64,000 nucleotides of DNA from Candidatus Desulfovibrio trichonymphae. Its GTDB lineage: Bacteria > Desulfobacterota > Desulfovibrionia > Desulfovibrionales > Desulfovibrionaceae. The stretch is from NCBI RefSeq assembly GCF_002355955.1, contig NZ_AP017368.1:186001-250000 (forward strand), written 5' to 3'. A program made the translations under genes and the position numbers. The notes below the pieces were generated by a model, which saw nothing but the letters and a program-made list of their open reading frames with translations, ran no database searches and had not been told where the DNA came from. Below, piece after piece: positions 9,013-16,641 of the stretch (positions are counted from its first letter, which is position 1; every line of letters begins with the position of its first letter).

Positions 9013-9804
9013 TTATCTTCCGCAGTCAGTGGGGTCGCTGTGCAATTTATCAAGCGCGTGGGGCAGGGTGGGCAGCACGGCGGCCAGATTTTCGCGTACT
9101 GCTATATGGCTGCCGGGCAAATTGATGATGATGCTTTGCCCGAGCACCCCCGTCTCGGCGCGGGATATCGCCGCGTGCGGCGTGACGGTCAGACTGGCGG
9201 CCAGCATGGCATGACGCAGGCCGGGCAGGGGCAAGTCAATAACCCCGGCCGTGACCTGTGGAGAAATGTCGCGGGGGGAAAGACCCGTGCCGCCGGTGGT
9301 GCAGATGAGGTCATAGCCTTCTGTCAGCGCAAGATCCGTGAGCAGGGCGCGCAGCATGTCCGGCTCGTCCGGCAGGAGAAAGCCCTGACTGTGGCAAAGC
9401 GGCAGGATTTGGGCAACCATTTCGGCAATGGCCGGGCCGCTTTTGTCCTCACGCTCGCCGTGAAAACCCTTGTCGGAAAGCGTCACCCAGGCCAGGCTGC
9501 GGCCATCTTTACGCGTTTCAAGGGTGCATTCGTCCCCCGGCGGCATATCTGCGCGCGCTGTGAGCAGCGGACAGCACAGAGCGTGGGAGTGGGAGGGCAG
9601 ACGTATATGGCCTGTAACGGCAAAACGCGCGTCATGGCTTTCGTGGCTCTGGACGAGTTGTGTGCCCACGGGCATAAAAGGCAGGGAGTGCGGCGGACTG
9701 ACTGCGCGGTGAGCCCGCAGACCGACAGGGCAGGAAACGTCCGCACGGAGCAGGGGCAGGCTTTCACCTGCGGCGCACGGGCAGAGGCGCAGGACAAGGT
9801 TCAT
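9013..9804 (-). CDS. MogA/MoaB-like molybdenum cofactor protein with an extra N-terminal domain
   Basis: Residues from about 105 onward form a MoCF_biosynth (MogA/MoaB) domain: LAWVTLSDKGFHGEREDKSG, TTGGTGLSPRDISPQ, which is the molybdopterin-adenylation loop, and IIINLPGSHIAVRENLAAVL. The enzyme adenylates molybdopterin before metal insertion. The first ~100 residues are an additional Cys/His-rich region (LRLCPCAAGE, SPPHSLPFMPVGTQLVQ) that I cannot assign and that ordinary MogA (~190 residues) lacks. A GGAG lies 8 nt before the ATG. Its stop is 11 bp from the ubiA-type start. Confidence 0.8.
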   Translation of the reverse strand: MNLVLRLCPCAAGESLPLLRADVSCPVGLRAHRAVSPPHSLPFMPVGTQLVQSHESHDARFAVTGHIRLPSHSHALCCPLLTARADMPPGDECTLETRKDGRSLAWVTLSDKGFHGEREDKSGPAIAEMVAQILPLCHSQGFLLPDEPDMLRALLTDLALTEGYDLICTTGGTGLSPRDISPQVTAGVIDLPLPGLRHAMLAASLTVTPHAAISRAETGVLGQSIIINLPGSHIAVRENLAAVLPTLPHALDKLHSDPTDCGR

Positions 9805-9968
9805 GTTAAAGTCTCCGTTTGTTGCAGCAAACTATTGTAGCCGCAAGCGCAATGCGTTACAAGCAATAAAAGAGGTTTTGATTTTTCGCTGTGCGCTTTA
9901 GTGCATTATAACAATGAAATATGCAGAATAGTTAAATCCACCCATGGTTGGATTATGGGAGGGGCGTC

Positions 9969-10487
9969 ATGGCGAGCCGCAGTCAGGATCAGACGCAGAA
10001 TTTGCGGGTTTTGGGCACAGGCCGGCTTTCGCCGGCGAAAAACGGGCCGGGTGCGTATCTGCTGGAATCGTTCGGCAACTGTTATCCGGCGCGGATGTAT
10101 GTCATCAGCATCGTCTTTCCCGAATTCACGTCGCTTTGTCCTGTCACCGGCCAGCCGGACACCGGCGTCATTTGTGTGGAATACATTCCGGACGCGCTCT
10201 GTGTGGAGTCAAAGAGCTTCAAGCTCTATATGTTCGCGTTCCGCAACCATCAGTCCTTTATGGAAACCATAACCAACACCGTGCTGGACGATCTGCGGGT
10301 GGCGATTGCTCCCCGCTGGTGCCGCGTCAAGGGATTTTTCGCGCCTCGCGGCGGTACGCGCATCCATGTTTTTGCTGAAGATTTCAAACAGATGTCCATG
10401 GAACAGGATGCCTGTGTGCGGGAAGCCGCTCGGGCATGGAAGACGGAACCGTGTCCACATACCGTGCAGCCGTATGCAGTCGTTTGA
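9969..10487 (+). CDS. queF: NADPH-dependent 7-cyano-7-deazaguanine reductase
   Basis: QueF reduces preQ0 to preQ1 in queuosine biosynthesis. The 172-residue protein is the short unimodular type. FPEFTSLCPVTGQPDTG contains the catalytic cysteine that forms the thioimide, and ESKSFKLYMFAFRNHQSFME is the QueF motif that binds NADPH. GGGAGG 6 nt before the ATG at 9969 fixes the start, although the frame is open from 9948. A small hairpin (AATCCA...TGGATT) precedes the ribosome site. I looked for a preQ1 riboswitch and did not see its conserved sequence. Confidence 0.9.
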   Translation: MASRSQDQTQNLRVLGTGRLSPAKNGPGAYLLESFGNCYPARMYVISIVFPEFTSLCPVTGQPDTGVICVEYIPDALCVESKSFKLYMFAFRNHQSFMETITNTVLDDLRVAIAPRWCRVKGFFAPRGGTRIHVFAEDFKQMSMEQDACVREAARAWKTEPCPHTVQPYAVV

Positions 10488-10602
10488 CAAACACCGCATG
10501 GCGGTACAGCGTTTTCGTGGAGGTGTTTGTTCTCGGCCTGCGTCTGCTCGGCCTTGCAAGGGATATGGGAATGGCCTGGTTTTAACTGCAGACGCCCTCG
10601 CG

Positions 10603-10621
10603 GCCGCTGTGCGGCATTTTT
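10603..10621 (+). terminator. Probable intrinsic terminator after queF
   Basis: GCCGC-TGT-GCGGC is followed directly by ATTTTT. The stem is only 5 bp but GC-only, and it sits between the queF stop and the ftsY ribosome site. Confidence 0.45.
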
Positions 10622-10657
10622 GAAAGCCGTGTTTTTTAAATTATAACAGGAGATTGC

Positions 10658-11980
10658 ATGGGCTTTTTCCCCGCTGTCAAACGTTTTTTTGGCGGCGCAT
10701 CTGCCGCTTCTGCTGAAGTTGTGTCCGGTGTGGAGGATGTGCCCGCCGTTGCCGTCGTCAGAGAAGAGGATGCCGTCGCGCTGACCCTGCGTCTGCGTGA
10801 GGCCGAACCACGGCTTTCCATCTGGCTCGGCATCATTCTGGAGGGAGTGGACACGGCGGGCGATCTGCTCAACGCGCGCCTGCTCTTTTTGCTACGCGCG
10901 CTGCAAGCGCCGGAGGAGGAGGCGCAAACATTTGTGCGCGACTTTGCCGACTGGCTTGCATGTATGGAATACCGCAATATTGAGGAATTTTCTTCGGAAT
11001 TGCAGTACCGTCTGGCGCTCGCTCTGGATATGGAAGATGAAGAAGACGAGCGCAGTCGTCTGTTTGTCAAAATAAGCGAAGGCCTGGCCCGCACGCGGGA
11101 AACGCTGGCCTGTCGTCTGGACGTTCTTTTTGCCGGGCATGGCGGGATTGACGACGCGTTCTGGGAAAATCTGGAAGAAATATTCATCATGGCCGATATG
11201 GGCTATGAAACAGCGCTGGCGCTGGTGGAACGCCTTAAAGAGCGCGCTCGCCGCGCTGGTATGACCGAGGCCGGACAGGCGCGTGATCTGCTGTGCGCCG
11301 AGGTGGAAAAAATTTTCAGCATGCCGCGCCGCATCAGTGCTGTGAACCCGCCGGAAGTTGTGCTGATTGTCGGAGTGAACGGAGTTGGAAAAACAACGAC
11401 CATAGGCAAGCTCGCGCACCGAGCCCGTATGCAGGGCAAAAAGGTGATGATGGCGGCTGCGGACACATTTCGCGCGGCGGCTATGGAACAGTTGCAGGTG
11501 TGGGCCGGGCGCACGGGCGCGCTTTTTTACGCCAAACACGCCGGTTCGGAGCCTGCCTCTGTTGCTTTTGAGGCTATGGAAGAGGCGCTGAGGCAAGAGG
11601 TGGATGTGCTGTTTGTGGATACGGCCGGGCGTTTGCAGACCAATGTCAACCTTATGGAAGAGCTCACCAAGATATGTCAGGTGCTCGGCAAAAAGCACCC
11701 GGGCGCGCCGCACCGCTGCATACTTGTTATTGACGCCACAACAGGGCAGAATGCCCTGTCGCAGACAAAGCTCTTTAAAGAGGCCGTGGGAGTGGACGAA
11801 CTTGTGTTGACCAAGCTTGATGGCACGGCCAAGGGCGGCATTGCCGTGGCTGTGGCGATGCAGCACAGTCTGCACATTACGTTCGTCGGCCTTGGCGAAA
11901 AGCTGGATGATCTGCGCCCCTTCAACGGGGCTGATTACGCCCGCGCCCTGTTGGGCGGGCAGGAAGGGCAGGGGTTTTAA
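10658..11980 (+). CDS. ftsY: Signal recognition particle receptor FtsY
   Basis: FtsY is the SRP receptor GTPase that docks ribosome-nascent chain complexes at the membrane. The protein has 440 residues. An acidic N-terminal region of about 130 residues is followed by the N-domain helices and then the G-domain: GVNGVGKTTTIGKLA (P-loop, around 238-252), DTFRAAAMEQLQVWA, DTAGRLQTNVNLMEEL and TKLDGTAKGG. The C-terminus, LGEKLDDLRPFNGADYARALLG, is the family ending. AGGAG precedes the ATG. It is encoded alone, between queF and a convergent restriction-gene remnant. Confidence 0.95.
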   Translation: MGFFPAVKRFFGGASAASAEVVSGVEDVPAVAVVREEDAVALTLRLREAEPRLSIWLGIILEGVDTAGDLLNARLLFLLRALQAPEEEAQTFVRDFADWLACMEYRNIEEFSSELQYRLALALDMEDEEDERSRLFVKISEGLARTRETLACRLDVLFAGHGGIDDAFWENLEEIFIMADMGYETALALVERLKERARRAGMTEAGQARDLLCAEVEKIFSMPRRISAVNPPEVVLIVGVNGVGKTTTIGKLAHRARMQGKKVMMAAADTFRAAAMEQLQVWAGRTGALFYAKHAGSEPASVAFEAMEEALRQEVDVLFVDTAGRLQTNVNLMEELTKICQVLGKKHPGAPHRCILVIDATTGQNALSQTKLFKEAVGVDELVLTKLDGTAKGGIAVAVAMQHSLHITFVGLGEKLDDLRPFNGADYARALLGGQEGQGF

Positions 11981-11996
11981 AAGGGAAGCCTTATTT

Positions 11997-13215
11997 TTAC
12001 AGTGTCCGCATAATGGTAAGCAGGTTTTGGTAGCTGTCCACATTATGGTATTTGACGCCGGTGGTGGAGATTTCGTTGAACAGTTTTTTTGTGCAGTCGA
12101 TCTTGGCCTTTTCTATCGGCCTGAGTTCCAGGCTGTCCATTGTGCCTTTGGTTTCAGCAATAAAGAAAATGTGTTTGACTGTGTCGCGCTTGAAGGCGAT
12201 GCCCCAATCCGGCGAATAATGGCCCATGGGCGTCGGGAATAGAAGCCCTTGGGGCCGCTTGGTAGTTTGGCGTATACAACCACCTCTGTGCCGTCCGTGA
12301 ACACATAATCCTGCACGGCTTTTTTCGCTTGAAAGGCCTTTGCATATTCCTGCGACGACTTGCTCATATGGAAGATATCTTGCTTGTACGGCTCCTCGGC
12401 GCTCGGCATATATAAAATATGCTCTACTATTACAGCCGGTTTTTGTTTGTTGATCTCGTCGCTGACCTTGCTGATGAACTCCTCCGGGTTCCCGCGGAAC
12501 ATATGCTGCCTGACAGGTTCAAGGCCGCCAAGTATCGCCGCCGTTGAGCGGCGCGGTATTCCGGCGTCACATGATCGTCCAGGTCAATATAGTCGTTCTT
12601 CAGCAAGTAATTGTGGATGACCTTTGCCTCACGTTCCTCACGTTCCGAGATTGTACGAGGTGTTCCATCCAACCGGATTTTGTTCTGTAAATCCGACACG
12701 AATTTGGCGTAGCTCTCGCTGGCGATGACGGTCAGCGTATTTACATCCTGAACATCTTCACCCAGGGCGTCCAAATCCTGACGGTCGCCGGACTGGTTGA
12801 CGCACAGGCGCAGACCGCGCCCGACTTCCTGCCGTCTGGCGGTCGCGTTGTCGGGGTGCTTTAAAGTGCAAATCTGGAACACGTTCGGATTGTTCCAACC
12901 TTCACGGAGCGCGGAGTGGGAAAAGATGAACCGGGTCGGCTCATCAAACGAGAGCAAGCGTTCCTTGTTTTTCAGAATCAGGTCATAGTCCGAGAACTCG
13001 CTGCCCCGTTTCACCGCGCTGTTTACGGCGCGGCCATGTTTGTCGATGGGAAAATAGCCCCGATGCGTGTCGCGAGGTTTAATGCCGCGCAGGTATTGTT
13101 GATAGGGTGATTCAAGGCATCGTCCGCTGCCCGTTGAACGCGGCCGCATACTCTTCCTCAAAAACCCGGCCGTATTCGCCGAGACGCTCGGTTGCCGTCC
13201 TCGTCATATTGCCTG
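11997..13215 (-). pseudogene. Remnant of a type III restriction endonuclease subunit (Res), C-terminal half
   Basis: Three minus-strand pieces join end to end with frameshifts near 12520 and 12240. The first has TRFIFSHSALREGWNNPNVF and ARRQEVGRGLRLCVNQ, the helicase motifs V and VI of Res subunits. The second has SKVSDEINKQKPAVIVEHIL. The last has MGHYSPDWGIAF and IFFIAETKGTMDSLELRP, the PD-(D/E)xK nuclease region. The N-terminal P-loop/DEAD half and any partner Mod methylase are absent. It ends convergently 17 bp from ftsY. As part of a defence island it is now non-functional. Confidence 0.85.
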
Positions 13216-13378
13216 TACCTGGCAACCTCGTCTAGGCGTGGGCCGGCTACCCATGCCGAAAATCTGTCCACTTTGTTAGCAAATCAAAATACAAAATACA
13301 AAATCAACAAATGTCTCGAAAGGGGAATTCTTATTTGAAAAAATCTCAGTAATCATTAAGATAAGCGCATCACACATC

Positions 13379-13396
13379 ATAAACCTTATAAACCTT
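13379..13396. repeat. Perfect tandem 9-mer upstream of the toxin locus
   Basis: ATAAACCTT occurs twice in direct succession, about 25 bp before the first ATG of the toxin locus. The surrounding 200 bp are AT-rich and also hold a short ACAAAATACAAAAT repeat. Tandem sites of this kind often serve as operators for antitoxin-type regulators; that role is inference. Confidence 0.5.
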
Positions 13397-13419
13397 GAAA
13401 AATAAAGGTAGGTGTTGAA

Positions 13420-13518
13420 ATGCATAAAAATCCATCAATAACATCAAAATGGCTGAGCACTGCCGAGGTAGCCGAGTATTTGGGGGCCAGCCAAAATTTC
13501 CTTGCAGGAGTTGATGTT
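13420..13518 (+). pseudogene. Excisionase/MerR-like helix-turn-helix start, fused in frame to the toxin gene
   Basis: From an ATG with a plausible ribosome site, the sequence reads HKNPSITSKWLSTAEVAEYLG and then runs in frame into the toxin gene at 13519. WLSTAEVAEYLGAS is the first helix-turn-helix of DNA-binding HTH_17 or excisionase-like proteins, cut off after about 30 residues. It may be the stub of a lost recombination or regulator gene that a deletion joined to the toxin, or a real N-terminal extension. The toxin has its own AGGAG and ATG, so the stub is not needed for its translation. Confidence 0.5.
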
Positions 13519-13794
13519 ATGTGGACGGTCAAGATTCATAAAAAAGTGAAAAAAACGCTGAAAGCGCCTCCTGTGCCCGTACAAAAAGCAGTCGAACTAC
13601 TGACCTTTGAGTTGAGAGCAGGCGGGCCGGTGGCTGGAACATGGCCTAACTACGGCAAACTCGGCGACAACAAACACCATTGTCACCTGAAAAAGGGCAA
13701 GCCTGCCTATGTTGCCGTATGGTTGGAAGTCAAGAAAGAAACACAGACTATTGAGGTGACGTATGTTGGAACACACGGAAAAGCACCCTACTGA
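13519..13794 (+). CDS. RelE/HigB-type toxin (plasmid-stabilisation family)
   Basis: The 91-residue protein starts MWTVKIHKKVKKTLKAPPV after an AGGAG at good spacing. It has the small RelE-fold pattern: WPNYGKLGDNKHHCHLKKGK, then PAYVAVWLEVKKETQTIEVT and the terminal tyrosine region YVGTHGKAPY. Toxins of this family cleave mRNA in the ribosomal A site. The reading frame is intact, whereas the adjacent antitoxin frame is broken, so the toxin is either weak, unexpressed or inactive. The order toxin then antitoxin is HigBA-like. Confidence 0.75.
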   Translation: MWTVKIHKKVKKTLKAPPVPVQKAVELLTFELRAGGPVAGTWPNYGKLGDNKHHCHLKKGKPAYVAVWLEVKKETQTIEVTYVGTHGKAPY

Positions 13795-13986
13795 CGCGGC
13801 GAAGTTTTTCTTGGTATGCTTTTGTCGGCGGGCATTGTTTGAGGATGTAGGGGCCATTCTTGAGGCCAAAGGCTGTGTCATCAAACAGACGGCTACCGAA
13901 CAGAAAAAGGACAGGAGGCGCGTATGGCTGTAACGATGCCGGATAGATGGAGCGCATTCGATACCGTCAGTTCAAAAAATTCTTGA
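13763..13986 (+). pseudogene. Frameshifted antitoxin partner of the RelE/HigB toxin
   Basis: The frame opens with an ATG inside the last toxin codons and reads MLEHTEKHPTDAAKFFLVCF, then EDVGAILEAKGCVIKQ, and stops at 13933. A neighbouring frame continues with MAVTMPDRWSAFDTVSSKNS and a stop at 13986. Together they make a protein of about 72 residues at the position and of the size expected for the antitoxin. A single-base shift near 13920 would separate the halves. The last codons lie inside the second copy of the 27-bp element. Confidence 0.55.
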
Positions 13987-13991
13987 CTCGG
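13965..13991. repeat. 27-bp element, copy 2
   Basis: It matches 7789-7815 at 26 of 27 positions, with T to C as the only change. It lies at the end of the antitoxin remnant and before the htpX promoter. The sequence TTGACTCGG at its right end resembles a -35 box, but no matching -10 is evident at 17 bp. Confidence 0.7.
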
Positions 13992-14033
13992 GGGCGTTGT
14001 CTAAACATGCTTTGCGGGAAAGGCGATTATCCC

Positions 14034-14063
14034 TTGCCGGCCTTCAAAGATTTTTTATATACT
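14034..14063 (+). promoter_or_regulatory. Possible sigma70 promoter of htpX
   Basis: TTGCCG (14034) is followed after an 18-bp spacer by TATACT (14058-14063), with 45 bp to the htpX ATG. The -10 is good and the -35 is moderate. Confidence 0.45.
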
Positions 14064-14108
14064 AAGGGAGACGACGCCATATTTTTGTGCGTTACTAAGG
14101 AGTGCTCT

Positions 14109-14966
14109 ATGACAAGCCGAATCAAAACCGTTTTCCTGCTGACTCTGCTTTCAGCAATAATGATTATGCTCGGCGGCATGATGGGCGGCCGTTCAGGCGT
14201 CATCATAGCCTTTGGTCTTGCATTGCTTATGAATGCGGGCAGTTACTGGTATTCGGACAAAATTGTGCTTTCCATGTATCGTGCGAGGGAAACAGCGCCC
14301 GAAGAAGCGCCGTACCTGCACGCCGTTGTAGAGGAACTGGCCGGCAAGGCGGGCATACCCAAGCCGCGCGTCTGCGTTGTGCCTGAAGAAGCCCCCAACG
14401 CCTTCGCCACGGGACGTGACCAGCAGCACGCCGTTGTGGCCGTGACGGAAGGCATCTTGCGGCTACTTTCTCCGGAACAGCTGCGTGGCGTGCTCTCCCA
14501 TGAAATCGGCCATATCGTAAACCGTGACATTCTGATCCAGACTGTGGCCGGGGTGCTCGCTTCCGCCATTGTCACACTGGCCAATATTTTTCAGTTTACG
14601 GCCCTCTTTGGTGGCAACAGGGATGGCGAAGGCGGCGGCAACCCTGTCGGCGCGCTGGCACTCGCCCTGCTCGCGCCCATCGCGGCCGGCCTTATCCAGA
14701 TGGCCATTTCGCGGTCGCGGGAATATCTGGCCGACGACATGGGGGCGCATCTGTGCGGGCGCCCTCAGGAACTCGCCGGAGCGCTCGCCAAACTGGGCGC
14801 GGCGAGCGGCAGGATTCCCATGCAGGCCGGCAATCCCAGCACAGGGCAGATGTTTATTGTAGCGCCCCTGTTCTGCCATGGCGCCATGGCAAACCTTTTC
14901 AGCACCCATCCCCCTCTGGAAAGACGCATACGGCGGCTTCAGGCCATGGCGTCCGGACGTAGCTGA
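14109..14966 (+). CDS. htpX: Membrane zinc metalloprotease HtpX (M48)
   Basis: HtpX is an inner-membrane protease that degrades misfolded membrane proteins. The 285-residue protein has two N-terminal membrane helices (VFLLTLLSAIMIMLGGMMGG and VIIAFGLALLMNAGSYW), the zinc motif HEIGH at 131-135, two further hydrophobic segments and SREYLADDMGA with the third ligand. GNPSTGQMFIVAPL and the FSTHPPLERRIRRL ending are typical of HtpX. The frame is open from 13947, but the ATG at 14109, after AAGGAG, gives the right N-terminus. A lipoprotein gene follows after 38 bp. Confidence 0.93.
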   Translation: MTSRIKTVFLLTLLSAIMIMLGGMMGGRSGVIIAFGLALLMNAGSYWYSDKIVLSMYRARETAPEEAPYLHAVVEELAGKAGIPKPRVCVVPEEAPNAFATGRDQQHAVVAVTEGILRLLSPEQLRGVLSHEIGHIVNRDILIQTVAGVLASAIVTLANIFQFTALFGGNRDGEGGGNPVGALALALLAPIAAGLIQMAISRSREYLADDMGAHLCGRPQELAGALAKLGAASGRIPMQAGNPSTGQMFIVAPLFCHGAMANLFSTHPPLERRIRRLQAMASGRS

Positions 14967-15004
14967 TCCCGCGTGGTTGAACCATATAAACCGGAGAAAC
15001 AGCC

Positions 15005-15397
15005 ATGCACCGGCGCCCTCTCTCGATAATCCTGCTTTTGCTGCTGGCTGCGGCCTGCGGCGGCAAATACGCCGTTCATGACGAAGCGCCCATGCCGGAT
15101 GCGGCATCCTGCCCTTTTGTCTATGCTTTTGCGCCGGGGAATTATATTATTGACGTCGCAAGCGGCGCTGACGTGATTTTGGATCCGGCGGCGCAGGAAT
15201 TTCCCCTTTTTTGCAGGCCGCCTGAAGCCCGCGCGTTCATCAATAAAGAGGTCACGGCAGGACGTCTTGCTGAGGGCGACTGGCGCGTTTATCGGCTGGA
15301 CGGACAATTTGAGGAGCTGGCGCAACAGTCCGACAACGGCCGCTATACGCTGAAACGCATGGCGTCTGTTGTGGACTGGGTTACGGAAGACTTTTAA
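15005..15397 (+). CDS. Small lipoprotein of unknown function
   Basis: The 130 residues begin with a lipoprotein signal, MHRRPLSIILLLLLAAACGG, with the lipobox LAAAC and Cys18 as the modified residue. The mature part (FVYAFAPGNYIIDVASGADV and a DWRVYRLDG-like C-terminus) is soluble and probably periplasmic. The position after the Cys is Gly, which does not signal retention, so outer-membrane sorting is possible. No family is recognised. It lies between htpX and galE with short spacers, so it could be read from the same transcript. Confidence 0.75.
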   Translation: MHRRPLSIILLLLLAAACGGKYAVHDEAPMPDAASCPFVYAFAPGNYIIDVASGADVILDPAAQEFPLFCRPPEARAFINKEVTAGRLAEGDWRVYRLDGQFEELAQQSDNGRYTLKRMASVVDWVTEDF

Positions 15398-15410
15398 TTT
15401 GCGGCTGATT

Positions 15411-16403
15411 ATGGACAGCAGAAAAAAAACCGTCTTCATCGCCGGCGGCGCCGGCTATATCGGCAGCCATCTCAACAAGGCGGCCCATCAGCAGGGCTAC
15501 AACACCGTTGTGTACGACAACCTTATTTACGGCCACAAAGGGGCTGTGCAATGGGGCGATTTTGTTCCGGGCGATCTTGAGGATGTCGCGCAATTGCGTC
15601 TCGCCTTTCAGCATTTTCGTCCCGACGCGGTCATGCATTTCGCGGCCTATGCCTATGTTGGCGAATCTGTGATCGATCCTGAAAAATATTATCGCAATAA
15701 CGTGGCGGCAACGCTGAATCTGCTGCGCGTCATGCACGAGGCAGGCTGCGGCCGTTTTATTTTTTCCTCGACATGCGCTACCTACGGCGTTCCTTTGCAG
15801 ATTCCCATTTCTGAAGATCACTCGCAGTCGCCCATCAACCCCTATGGACAAAGCAAGCTGATGGTGGAAAACATTCTGGCAGATTATGCGGCTGCTTATG
15901 ATTTCTGCTATGCTTCCCTGCGTTATTTTAATGCGGCGGGGGCGGATCCGCAGGCGCAGATCGGCGAAGATCACAATCCTGAGACGCATCTGATCCCGCT
16001 TGTGCTGGATGCGGCGGCCGGCCGGCGCGCGCGAGTGTCTGTTTTTGGAGCGGATTATGACACGCCGGACGGCACGTGCGTCCGTGATTATATACATGTC
16101 TGCGATCTGGCGGACGCGCATCTGCTCGCCCTGGAGCATTTGTTTGACGGGGGGCAAAGCGGCTGTTTCAATCTCGGCAACGGGCAGGGTTATTCTGTCA
16201 AAGAAGTCATCGACTGCGCCCGCGCGGTCACCGGCAGGGACATCTCCGTGCGGCATGCGCCGCGTCGGGCGGGCGATCCGCCTGCGCTCGTCGGCAGCGC
16301 GGAGAAGGCGACAGACGCGCTTGGCTGGCGTCCGCGCCTTGCCCGGCTTGAAGACATCATCTCAACGGCATGGGTCTGGCACAAAAAGAGATTCTGCGTT
16401 TGA
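15411..16403 (+). CDS. galE: UDP-glucose 4-epimerase
   Basis: GalE interconverts UDP-glucose and UDP-galactose for surface glycans and galactose use. The 330-residue protein has the NAD-binding GGAGYIGSH at 12-20, the serine region FSSTCATYG, the catalytic YGQSK near residue 145-149 and RYFNAAGADP, in the order expected for extended SDRs. The ATG at 15411 gives MDSRKKTVFIAGG; the frame is open upstream inside the lipoprotein gene, but that stretch is not GalE-like. The last codons overlap a perfect consensus promoter for the next tRNA. Confidence 0.93.
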   Translation: MDSRKKTVFIAGGAGYIGSHLNKAAHQQGYNTVVYDNLIYGHKGAVQWGDFVPGDLEDVAQLRLAFQHFRPDAVMHFAAYAYVGESVIDPEKYYRNNVAATLNLLRVMHEAGCGRFIFSSTCATYGVPLQIPISEDHSQSPINPYGQSKLMVENILADYAAAYDFCYASLRYFNAAGADPQAQIGEDHNPETHLIPLVLDAAAGRRARVSVFGADYDTPDGTCVRDYIHVCDLADAHLLALEHLFDGGQSGCFNLGNGQGYSVKEVIDCARAVTGRDISVRHAPRRAGDPPALVGSAEKATDALGWRPRLARLEDIISTAWVWHKKRFCV

Positions 16404-16428
16404 CATCTGCCGTGCGTATGCTTATAAT
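16400..16428 (+). promoter_or_regulatory. Consensus sigma70 promoter of the initiator tRNA gene
   Basis: TTGACA (16400-16405), a 17-bp spacer and TATAAT (16423-16428) match the consensus at every base. The tRNA starts 32 bp after the -10. The -35 box overlaps the galE stop codon. Confidence 0.9.
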
Positions 16429-16459
16429 CTTTTTTATGCCTACAATAAAGGCGTTACAG

Positions 16460-16546
<87 letters not shown>

Positions 16547-16577
16547 GGGGTTAAGCTCGAAGAGTTAGCCCCTTTTT
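16547..16577 (+). terminator. Intrinsic terminator of tRNA-fMet
   Basis: GGGGTTAA pairs with TTAGCCCC (one G-U), with an inner CTC/GAG stem, followed by TTTTT. Confidence 0.8.
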
Positions 16578-16641
16578 CTGTGTATTGCCTATTTTGTCCC
16601 CGCTCTATCCCCATTTTTGTATAAATGACCGCTAAACTGGC

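Noticed and set aside
9840-9968. preQ1 riboswitch upstream of queF
   Set aside because: The class I loop and A-rich tail sequences are not present; only a simple hairpin is seen.
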